Below, one piece after another: positions 1-6,943 of a stretch of 55,175 bases of DNA (position 1 is the first letter of the stretch; each line of letters starts with the position of its first letter). A program made the translations under genes and the position numbers. The notes beneath the pieces are model-generated. The model was not told where the DNA came from. It made no database searches and was given only the letters and a program-made list of their open reading frames with translations. Source of the DNA: an uncultured Vampirovibrio sp. Lineage in GTDB: Bacteria; Cyanobacteriota; Vampirovibrionia; Gastranaerophilales; Gastranaerophilaceae. The stretch lies in the NCBI GenBank assembly GCA_910584405.1, contig CAJUAL010000014.1:1-55175 (forward strand), in the 5' to 3' direction.

Positions 1-894
1 TTTATGCCTTTTGTCTTCGGAGTTTGTTATCGAAAAAATTCTTTCTATCGGCTTTAAACCAATCTTTGGTCTTGCTGGGTTCCCTTTTGGAAACATCTCT
101 TTTTCTATCGCAACAACAGGATTTACAAGTTTATTTTCCTTTGTATAATTTTCCCTAAAACCTTCCCAGCGCTCTTTAAATAACGGGTCGTTTTGCCTAA
201 TCAATTCAGCTCGTCTTTCAGAACCAAATGAAGCTTGTCTTTTATGATATACATACAAATCATCTATTAAAACATTTTTCCAACCATTTGTTATTGCCTT
301 ATATGCATAATCGACCTCTTCATGATAGCCCTTTCCCCATACCGTATCCAAATACCCTTGTTGTTCAATTACTTCTTTTTTTATACAATAACAAAAACCC
401 TCTGCTGCAGGGATTAATGGATATGTACACGTATGCTTTTCTTGCAAAAGTTTATTCATATCTTCTAAATCCATACTTTTAGGCTGAGGTATAAAATATG
501 AACAAGTACAAGATGAAACAGGTGAAGCTATACCTATTTGAGAATCCGATTCAAAACATTTGATTATACGCTCACAAAAACCTGATGGAACTTTAGTATC
601 ACTGTTTAATAAAACAACAATTTCTCCTGAAGCTAATTCCATTCCACGATTACAAGTTTTTACAAACCCTAAATTTTCATCATTTTTTACGTATTTATAA
701 TGAGAATTTTCTTTTGAAAATTCCACTAAAAATTTTGTAGTTTCTTCATCTGAACAATCGTTTATCAAAAAAATTTCACCAATATTAAAATCAAAATTCG
801 CATTCAATAATACTAATAGAAGTTTTAAATCCTCTAACGCATTATATATTGGAATTATTACAGAAATTTTTTTATTTTTTCTTTCAGTATTCAT
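1..894 (-). CDS. GT2 family glycosyltransferase (3' end cut by window edge)
   Basis: The reading frame is open from an ATG at 894-892 to base 1, giving at least 298 residues with no stop, so the C-terminus lies outside the window. The N-terminus reads SVIIPIYNALEDL, the first strand of a GT-A fold, followed by LINDCSDE, NLGFVKTCNRG and VVLLNSDTKVP, where NSD stands in for the DXD metal/nucleotide-sugar site. A later HEEVDYAYK segment fits the acidic catalytic region. This pattern matches the rhamnosyltransferase-like COG1216 branch of GT2, which transfers a sugar from an NDP donor onto a surface polysaccharide at the cytoplasmic face. Donor and acceptor cannot be told from sequence. No glycan cluster is visible to its right, so partners would be to the left. 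Confidence 0.88.
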   Translation of the reverse strand, partial: MNTERKNKKISVIIPIYNALEDLKLLLVLLNANFDFNIGEIFLINDCSDEETTKFLVEFSKENSHYKYVKNDENLGFVKTCNRGMELASGEIVVLLNSDTKVPSGFCERIIKCFESDSQIGIASPVSSCTCSYFIPQPKSMDLEDMNKLLQEKHTCTYPLIPAAEGFCYCIKKEVIEQQGYLDTVWGKGYHEEVDYAYKAITNGWKNVLIDDLYVYHKRQASFGSERRAELIRQNDPLFKERWEGFRENYTKENKLVNPVVAIEKEMFPKGNPARPKIGLKPIERIFSITNSEDKRHK

Positions 895-917
895 AAAGCC
901 TTCCAGTTTCAATATCT

Positions 918-939
918 CAACATTTTAATCAAAATGTTG
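918..939. repeat. 22-bp palindrome, left member of an inverted pair
   Basis: Arms CAACATTTT and AAAATGTTG flank an AATC loop, just upstream of the glycosyltransferase start. Its reverse complement recurs inside the palindrome at 1071-1098. It could be an operator or the end of a small element. Confidence 0.6.
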
Positions 940-1070
940 TACATCTATAATAGTAGTGATATAAATACATAGTTATTAGCTGTGTAGGCTATTTTTGCAA
1001 TAAATGTAATAATATAAATTCTAATTTTATAAATAATTATGTTTATGGTAAAATTCAAGTATAATTACTA

Positions 1071-1098
1071 TTGCAACATTTTGATTAAAATGTTGCAA
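1071..1098. repeat. 28-bp palindrome, right member of an inverted pair
   Basis: Arms TTGCAACATTTT and AAAATGTTGCAA flank a GATT loop. The core is the reverse complement of 918-939. Between the two copies lies about 130 bp of very AT-rich DNA without an ORF. Confidence 0.6.
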
Positions 1099-1113
1099 TA
1101 ATAAAAAGACACA

Positions 1114-1143
1114 AAAAAAGTTCTCATTTAAGAGAACTTTTTT
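1114..1143 (-). terminator. Intrinsic terminator after tRNA-Cys
   Basis: A 12-bp stem AAAAAAGTTCTC / GAGAACTTTTTT with a 6-nt loop. Read on the minus strand it ends in a T run and lies 10 nt past the tRNA. Confidence 0.8.
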
Positions 1144-1152
1144 ATTTTAAAA

Positions 1153-1224
1153 AGGCGACACCCAGATTCGAACTGGGGGATAAAAGCTTTGCAGGCTTCT
1201 GCCTTACCACTTGGCCATGTCGCC
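1153..1224 (-). tRNA. tRNA-Cys (anticodon GCA)
   Basis: On the minus strand a full cloverleaf can be drawn. The acceptor arms are GGCGACA and TGTCGCC, the anticodon stem GAAGC/GCTTT encloses loop CTGCAAA (anticodon GCA), and the T-loop is GTTCGAATC. The discriminator base is T, the known cysteine identity base U73. CCA is not encoded. A terminator follows directly. Confidence 0.95.
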
Positions 1225-1351
1225 ACCTTATCCGTATATTTAATATACGAAAGACATAATTACATGTCAAGGGTGAGGGGGGTAAATATATAAGGTGCCG
1301 TTGAAAATTGCAAGATAGAAAAGTAGGGTGGTCCCACCGACTAAATATTAC

Positions 1352-1578
1352 GTCATTCCGGACTTGCGGATTTTCGGTAGGGCGCCGCGTGAGCGTAGCG
1401 AACCCAGCCCGTAAGATGGCGGAAAGCTGAGAACTTTCCGCCATCCCGAATAAACCAAGACAGATCCGGAATCTATCCTTGTTGGTTCTTCACGTAAGGG
1501 GTAAAGATATTAGGCATCAATGAAGTTTGCTAGGAATATATCAGCATTGATAGACCCTGAATCAAGTTCAGGGTGACA
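1352..1578. repeat. Composite palindromic-repeat region with a nested insertion
   Basis: This gap holds no convincing gene. It starts with half a palindromic repeat (GTCATTCCGGACTTG, 1352-1366), whose partner half (GATCCGGAATCTATCC) appears only at 1463-1478. About 96 bp lie between them, including a second hairpin with arms GATGGCGGAAAG / CTTTCCGCCATC (about 1416-1445). A further copy of the window-wide repeat, GATAGACCC...GGGTGAC, lies at 1549-1576. The spacer TTGTTGGTT...GTAAGGGG resembles the spacers at 31.2 and 43.4 kb. Confidence 0.7.
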
Positions 1579-1617
1579 CAATCTGTAACGAACTTATTCA
1601 CTTATTTCCTTATTCCC

Positions 1618-2853
1618 CTATTTACTTAGACTAATCATCTCAGTCATCATATCTTTTGCTTTTTCAAGCTGAGTGTCATGTCGTTCTAATATATCTTTAC
1701 GTTTTAGCGGAACCTCAATATCAGGCTTTATTCCCAGTTTATTTATATCATTTCCTTTCGGTGTCAGATATTTTGCTATCGTAAGGTTTATTCCTGTTTC
1801 GTTCGGCATAGGAATAATTTTTTGTACCATACCTTTTCCGTATGTTTTTGTACCTATCAGTTTTGCTTTATGGTAATCCTTCATCGCACCTGAGAATATT
1901 TCGCTTGCGCTTGCGCTTGCACCGTCTACAAGCAGGATTACAGGCTTATCTATATTAACATTTTTATCCTCAGCCATAATATCGAAATGATAACCGTTTC
2001 GACCAACTATACTGACAATCTTACCTTTATGAATAAAAATATTAGAAATAAATATCGCATTAGGCAAAAGACCACCAGTATTTCCGCGCAAATCTATTAT
2101 TAAACCTTTAGAATCCGTTGTATTTTCCAAGGCTTCCAAAAACTCGTTAGGTGTTGAGTTACTGATAAAACTTGAAATTTGGATATATCCTATTTGTTTA
2201 TCTGTAGAACTTTTGACAGTTTTTATCGTAATTTCTTTTCTTATAATTTTTTTCTTTAACAATTCATTATCACGCAAGACATCTATACTTACAAAAGTAT
2301 TAATAGGGCCTTTTACAAGGTTGGCAACTTCTGCAAGTGATAAACCGCTGACTTTTTTGCCGTCAATTGCAATAATTGTATCGTCAACTTTCAAATCAGC
2401 AAACTGCGCAGGCGTGTTTTCCATAACATTAATTATTTTAATCCTGCCTGAATTATTGACGATATTAACCCCTATCCCTGAAATTTTTGAGGTAATTGAC
2501 TCATTCTGCTGCGCAAATTCTTCTTTTGTCATAAACCTTGAATACGGATCATCAAGACTTGCAAGCATTGTTTCTATTGCGACTTTAGCATCATCTTCGG
2601 TTTTAATTTTACCGCGATAATGATTTTTCCACCTTACCCAATATTGTTTGTTATAATTCGGGTCATAATATTCATTTTTTACCAACTGCCATGTATAATC
2701 AAAAAGTCTTTGCGGTGACATTTGAGTGGTATTTATACTTTGCTGTTCGACATTAAGTAAAGGATTGTGATTATTCAAAAAAAATGCGTTTACGGCAAAT
2801 AATGTAATCACCGCACCCGCTAACAATATTACTGCTTTAATCCTTCTTCTCAT
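1618..2853 (-). CDS. ctpA: S41 carboxyl-terminal processing protease
   Basis: A 411-residue periplasmic serine protease that trims C-termini of exported proteins. Residues 1-25 form a signal anchor. A PDZ domain (about 126-205, starting ISGIGVNIV) selects substrates. The S41 catalytic core follows, with LRGNTGGLLPNA (255-266), the nucleophile in ASASASE (Ser315 by alignment with D1 processing proteases) and the general base Lys340 in TYGKG. Length is normal for the CtpA family. Transcription is leftward, with the secreted HExxH gene 75 nt upstream in the same direction, so they may be cotranscribed. Physiological substrates cannot be inferred. Confidence 0.95.
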   Translation of the reverse strand: MRRRIKAVILLAGAVITLFAVNAFFLNNHNPLLNVEQQSINTTQMSPQRLFDYTWQLVKNEYYDPNYNKQYWVRWKNHYRGKIKTEDDAKVAIETMLASLDDPYSRFMTKEEFAQQNESITSKISGIGVNIVNNSGRIKIINVMENTPAQFADLKVDDTIIAIDGKKVSGLSLAEVANLVKGPINTFVSIDVLRDNELLKKKIIRKEITIKTVKSSTDKQIGYIQISSFISNSTPNEFLEALENTTDSKGLIIDLRGNTGGLLPNAIFISNIFIHKGKIVSIVGRNGYHFDIMAEDKNVNIDKPVILLVDGASASASEIFSGAMKDYHKAKLIGTKTYGKGMVQKIIPMPNETGINLTIAKYLTPKGNDINKLGIKPDIEVPLKRKDILERHDTQLEKAKDMMTEMISLSK

Positions 2854-2928
2854 AGTACTTATTTAACATCAAGGATTTTTTATAATCAATATACTTTTTT
2901 ATTAACTTGAGTATTTATTCAAAAATCT

Positions 2929-3615
2929 TTATAAATTATCAAACCCCGGAGAATATGATGGAAGATTTTTGTATCCTTCGTTTTGAACAACAGCTTTTTT
3001 GATATATTTGTTTGTGTAATTTCCTTTTTCTAAAAGCTTTTTCAAAGTATTTTCACGTTTTACCAAAGCACTTGATTCACGATTACTTTCAGGATAAATC
3101 TTCAAAATTTCGTCCCAAACAAACGCTTCCATTGTCCAGGCGTAAGTTTCTTCGGCAAGCGAATTAAATTCATCCTGATGCAAAGCTTCGTGAGATAATA
3201 ACGCTGCTAAAGCTCCCGCAGGTGCATCTTTATGTTTTTTATTAATATAAATAAACAGATTCTTACCTTTCTTCCAGCCTAATGCGTCAAAATTTGCATA
3301 TTGAGGATTTATCATACTCAAATCTCTAAACTCGATTTTCATCGGTTTTTGTGAAAGGTTACTTCCTAAAATCGCATTGCGGGAAAACATTCCTTCCGTA
3401 TCTTTAAGCATATCAAGTGCAACATAAAATACTTCATCTTTACTTACATCTTTGTATGCAGGAGTAATCTGTTTAATATATTCGGGTGTATATTTTGCAG
3501 GATACTGATGAGGTACTGATGTTTCAGGCATTGATGCCGCGAATACCGGGGGTTGCAATGCCAACAAAACAGCTATTATTCCTAAGGTATACTTTATTGT
3601 TTTAAAAACTTCCAT
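2929..3615 (-). CDS. Secreted HExxH-containing protein, putative zinc metallopeptidase
   Basis: A 228-residue protein I cannot assign to a named family. A clear signal peptide (residues 1-26, ending PVFA before ASMP) sends it out of the cytoplasm. At 141-146 it has SHEALH, a perfect HExxH zinc site within a helix-like segment (GALAALLSHEALHQDEF), and acidic residues ten or so positions on (AEETYAW, 154-160) could supply a third ligand as in gluzincin-like folds. The rest has no transmembrane segment. It sits between a TPR gene and ctpA, all leftward, suggesting an envelope quality-control or processing neighbourhood. Enzymatic activity is inference from the motif alone. Confidence 0.7.
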   Translation of the reverse strand: MEVFKTIKYTLGIIAVLLALQPPVFAASMPETSVPHQYPAKYTPEYIKQITPAYKDVSKDEVFYVALDMLKDTEGMFSRNAILGSNLSQKPMKIEFRDLSMINPQYANFDALGWKKGKNLFIYINKKHKDAPAGALAALLSHEALHQDEFNSLAEETYAWTMEAFVWDEILKIYPESNRESSALVKRENTLKKLLEKGNYTNKYIKKAVVQNEGYKNLPSYSPGFDNL

Positions 3616-3702
3616 AATCTCTCTTTCTTTACTTAAATCCCTTGCATATCATGTAGTATATCCATGTTTTTTGCAAAATCAAAAGATTTAAACTTTAACT
3701 TA

Positions 3703-5277
3703 TTATTTCTTAACTTTTCGGTTCAACTTAACCAATTCGGAATACAAATACTTGTATTCATTTGAATCATCAAGATTTTGGGCTTCTGATATATATTCAA
3801 GCGCAGTTTTGTAATCTTCTTTTTTCTTATAAAAATCACTCATGGTTTTATAATAAAGAGCGTTATTTAAATCATACAATATCGCACGTTTTAAACATTC
3901 AATCGCTTCATCTGAGTCATTTTCCTTATCTCTTACAAGCGCCAGATAATAATAACCTTGCGAACAATTTATATCAAGCGAAATAGCTTCTTGAGAGAAT
4001 TCTTTTGCTAAATTTAAATCGCCTTTTAAAAGAGCGGTTTTTGCACCTAATATGTAACCTAAAATATAGTTAGAATTAAGTTTAAGAATCTTTTGAGCAA
4101 GTTCAAGAGCTTTGTCATAATTCTTTTCTTTTATGTGAATTTTTGCTAAATCGCTTAAATAATTTAAATTTTCAGGGTTGTTTGTAATAACGGAATTAAC
4201 AAGTTCTTCCGCCTTTGAAAACATATTAAGTTCTGTATAAATCTTACTTAACGAAATTTTTGTAAAATCATCAGAAAAACCTTTTTTAAGATTATCTTCC
4301 AATATATTTTGTGCACCGATAAAATCTTTATTATCAGCTAACAACAATGCTCTTAAGACTCTTGCCTGAGAGTGTTCCAAATTAATATCAAGTATCGCAT
4401 CAACTTCTTTTTTTGCTTTTACATAATCTTTTTTATCGTAATATAAATAAGCCAAAGAATATCTGTAATCAAGGTTGTCAGGCGATATATAAAGTGCTTT
4501 TGAATACGCTTTTTGAGCTTCGTCTATCCAGCCGTTATAAAAATATGCATTACCAAGGTTATAATAATATTTTGCGTTAGATTTATCAAGGTTTGCAGCT
4601 TTTGAAAAATTCTTTATCGCTTCAATAAAGTTCATATTTTCCAGTTCAAAAAGCCCTAAATAATTTAAAATTTCAGGATTTTGCGAATTTTTACCTATCT
4701 TAGAAAATATCTCTTGTGCTGCTTCAAAATCATTTTCATCAAATTTTATTTTTCCGCAAAGCAAAAGTACATTCTCATTATCAGCATCACATGTTGAAAT
4801 AAGTTCTTTTGCCTGCTCTATTTCTCCGTTTTGGTAATACGCATTTGCACATTCTAATTTAACTTCTTGAGTAAAATATTCTGAATCTTTATATTTATCA
4901 ACTTCACAAAACAGCTTTAATTTAATAAGTATTTTTATCAAATCTTTTAAATTTTCGCTATTTGGAGTATTAACAAAAAGCTTCTGAGAAACTGCTAAAA
5001 CAGTATCCAAATCACCTTCACGCTCTTTTATTGTTCTTGTAAGTTTCAGGGTATTTTCATGGTTTTCGTCTTTTTGTAAAACCTTTTCAAAATATTGATT
5101 AGCACGGGAATAATTGTTTAACAGAAAATATAATTCTCCGATTTGTGAGAGAATTTCTATATTATCAGTTTCTGTTTCCAAGGCTTTATAAAGCATTTCT
5201 ATTGCTTGTTTATACAAACCTGAAGTTTTCAGTTCAAATGCTTGTTTAATATAATCTATACTTTGAATATTTTCCAT
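3703..5277 (-). CDS. TPR repeat protein
   Basis: A 524-residue, nearly all-helical protein made of about a dozen tetratricopeptide repeats. Repeat signatures are visible throughout, for example YYYNLGNAYFYNGWIDEAQKAY and LDYRYSLAYLYYDKKDYVKAK. No signal peptide or membrane segment is visible, so it is probably a cytoplasmic scaffold. Its start lies 14 nt downstream of the stop of the DivIC/FtsB-like gene, which implies one transcript and perhaps a role around cell division or envelope assembly. TPR arrays mediate protein contacts and do not define a function by themselves. Confidence 0.85.
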   Translation of the reverse strand: MENIQSIDYIKQAFELKTSGLYKQAIEMLYKALETETDNIEILSQIGELYFLLNNYSRANQYFEKVLQKDENHENTLKLTRTIKEREGDLDTVLAVSQKLFVNTPNSENLKDLIKILIKLKLFCEVDKYKDSEYFTQEVKLECANAYYQNGEIEQAKELISTCDADNENVLLLCGKIKFDENDFEAAQEIFSKIGKNSQNPEILNYLGLFELENMNFIEAIKNFSKAANLDKSNAKYYYNLGNAYFYNGWIDEAQKAYSKALYISPDNLDYRYSLAYLYYDKKDYVKAKKEVDAILDINLEHSQARVLRALLLADNKDFIGAQNILEDNLKKGFSDDFTKISLSKIYTELNMFSKAEELVNSVITNNPENLNYLSDLAKIHIKEKNYDKALELAQKILKLNSNYILGYILGAKTALLKGDLNLAKEFSQEAISLDINCSQGYYYLALVRDKENDSDEAIECLKRAILYDLNNALYYKTMSDFYKKKEDYKTALEYISEAQNLDDSNEYKYLYSELVKLNRKVKK

Positions 5278-5291
5278 AATATTATCCGTTT

Positions 5292-5759
5292 CTACTCTTC
5301 AACAACTTCTTGCGGAATATAAATATTTCCTACTGGTTCAACCTGTTTTTTCTCTTTTTTAAACGAAAAACCTTTAAATTCCCATTTATTCTTCTTTTTC
5401 TTAGGTTCTTCCACCTTTTTATTGATAATAATCAGAACCTCATCTTCTCCTGCCATTTTAAGGTTGTTTCTTGCAATACCTTCAAGACTGTTGTCAGATG
5501 TTACAACTTTTTTCTCTGCTTTTAAATCTTCATTTCTTGCTTTTGCTTTTTTTAGTAAATTTTCAAGAGTTACAACCTTGCCCTGGTAAGAAATTATCTT
5601 TGAAACATTTAATATCGCACCATAACCTATCTGAATTAAACAAAAAATCAAAATTATAGTCAAAAAAGAATAATAGAAACCTGTTTTTGAATTAAGTTTT
5701 TTTCTTTTTTGTTTTTGTTTATGATTATTCGGTTTTGATTCAACGTGTTCTTGCACCAA
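5292..5759 (-). CDS. Septum formation initiator (DivIC/FtsB-like) protein
   Basis: A 155-residue bitopic protein. A basic cytoplasmic tail (residues 1-26) precedes one transmembrane helix (about 28-50, SFLTIILIFCLIQIGYG). A short coiled coil (about 60-90) is followed by SLEGIARNNLKMAGEDEVLI, the conserved end of the DivIC/FtsB family (IAR..L.M...GE). Such proteins bridge FtsL and FtsQ/DivIB in the divisome. The C-terminal tail (from about 115) is longer and more Lys-rich than usual. The assignment rests on architecture and the IARNNLKM motif. Confidence 0.8.
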   Translation of the reverse strand: MVQEHVESKPNNHKQKQKRKKLNSKTGFYYSFLTIILIFCLIQIGYGAILNVSKIISYQGKVVTLENLLKKAKARNEDLKAEKKVVTSDNSLEGIARNNLKMAGEDEVLIIINKKVEEPKKKKNKWEFKGFSFKKEKKQVEPVGNIYIPQEVVEE

Positions 5760-5824
5760 TATTAAACCCTCTTATATAAATTATAAACAAAATCATGTTA
5801 ACTTACAAAAATATGTTTATAAAT

Positions 5825-6727
5825 TTACAATTTGAATTTGGTATCAATCTTAAATCTGGTTTTAACAATTGAATTATTTTCATCAAACACAGAACTTGTA
5901 CCCAAATCTATTTTAAACCTGTCAAAATCACGTTTGCCAAAAGGATTAATTGATAAAACAAACTCTGCAATTTTAATATTTTTGGCAAAATTAGCAGATA
6001 TTGTTTCTTTCAAAGACAGGTATTGACCTAATTTAAGCTCGGGAGCAAACGAAAAATAATCATTAAAATCACCGTTTGTACTATTGACGGTTTTTTCAAA
6101 CTCTGTATTTATGGCACCATATTTCATATCATATCTTGAATACAAACTTGTGGACTGTCTTACTTCCCCATAGGTAATTTTTTGTCCGTATTGGGTTCCG
6201 GCTGAAAATGCACCCATTTTTTCAGAAACACCATAATCTAACTCTTTGATACTGTATTCTAAATTACTGAATTTTGAATAATTATTATTATTTAAGGTTA
6301 AGGCTTGCGAAAATCCGTTAAATTTTATCGCTTCGATTCTTGAAGGAGTTTTCAGATTAAGTTCGCGAAAATCTTTGATATCATCTTCTAAAGAAATCGC
6401 GTTTTCTTCTTCCTCTTCATATGTTGCATAACCATACAACACATCACTGTACATATCATCAATCGCATAATTATCGTCAGATTCAAGAGTTTGGTCATCA
6501 GTAACCTTATGTGATGTGTCTTCTGTTATATCATCACTTACAATATCTTCATTTTCTTTGAGATTTTCTTCAGCAGAAACTTCCCCTTTCTCTTCTTCAT
6601 CAGGAATATGGTATACAAAAACCTTCGGGGTATCTGTTTTTTCCGCATTCTTGCCTGATGACGGTTTAGCCGTAACGGGTAAAAGGGTCAAGATTAAACA
6701 TATTATAAGTATGCTCACCTTCTTCAT
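5825..6727 (-). CDS. Exported acidic protein, possible small outer-membrane barrel
   Basis: A 300-residue protein of unknown family. A signal peptide (1-20, MKKVSILIICLILTLLPVTA) is followed by a strongly acidic low-complexity stretch (about 40-120, many Glu/Asp). The second half (about 130-300) alternates polar and hydrophobic residues and ends in strand-like segments, finishing FKIDTKFKL. The alternation fits amphipathic beta strands of an outer-membrane barrel, although the final residue is Leu, not the usual Phe or Trp. It lies just upstream of the DivIC-like gene in the same direction. Confidence 0.55.
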   Translation of the reverse strand: MKKVSILIICLILTLLPVTAKPSSGKNAEKTDTPKVFVYHIPDEEEKGEVSAEENLKENEDIVSDDITEDTSHKVTDDQTLESDDNYAIDDMYSDVLYGYATYEEEEENAISLEDDIKDFRELNLKTPSRIEAIKFNGFSQALTLNNNNYSKFSNLEYSIKELDYGVSEKMGAFSAGTQYGQKITYGEVRQSTSLYSRYDMKYGAINTEFEKTVNSTNGDFNDYFSFAPELKLGQYLSLKETISANFAKNIKIAEFVLSINPFGKRDFDRFKIDLGTSSVFDENNSIVKTRFKIDTKFKL

Positions 6728-6802
6728 AAGGTTATTTTACATCATTTTTTTAATTTCATCAATCATTTATTTGACATAAATTTTGTTATAAAACTATAAG
6801 AC

Positions 6803-6831
6803 TTGACAAAGAAAATTTTATATGTTAACAT
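6803..6831 (+). promoter_or_regulatory. Sigma-70-type promoter facing no annotated gene
   Basis: A perfect -35 box TTGACA (6803-6808), a 17-nt spacer and TAACAT as -10 (6826-6831). The predicted start is near 6838. Its only visible product is the short hairpin-ended transcript described at 6838-6887. Confidence 0.5.
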
Positions 6832-6837
6832 ACAAGT

Positions 6838-6887
6838 GGGGTAAATGTATATTTATAAGTCTTATCATTTGATGAGACTTTCTTTTT
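6838..6887 (+). ncRNA. Candidate short RNA of about 50 nt
   Basis: A promoter at 6803-6831 is followed after about 20 nt by a hairpin AAGTCTTATC-ATTT-GATGAGACTT and then TTTCTTTTT, so a transcript of about 50 nt is predicted. A 29-codon ORF (ATG at 6845) overlaps it but runs through two terminator hairpins and has a poor ribosome site, so a non-coding product is more likely. No homologue is known to me. Confidence 0.35.
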
Positions 6888-6895
6888 GTGTAAAA

Positions 6896-6926
6896 CAAAG
6901 AGCCCTTGATAATCAAGAGCTCTTTG
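6896..6926 (-). terminator. Terminator of the 771-residue EF-hand protein gene
   Basis: A long near-perfect palindrome: CAAAGAGC and CTTGAT pair with ATCAAG and GCTCTTTG across single mismatches. It lies 18 nt past the stop at 6944. It lacks a strong T run, so it may also work on the other strand. Confidence 0.6.
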
Positions 6927-6943
6927 AGTGTTAAGTCTTTATT

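Noticed and set aside
1142..1444. 100-codon minus-strand ORF over tRNA-Cys and the repeat region
   Set aside because: It runs through a tRNA and palindromic repeats, has no ribosome site and no protein-like composition.
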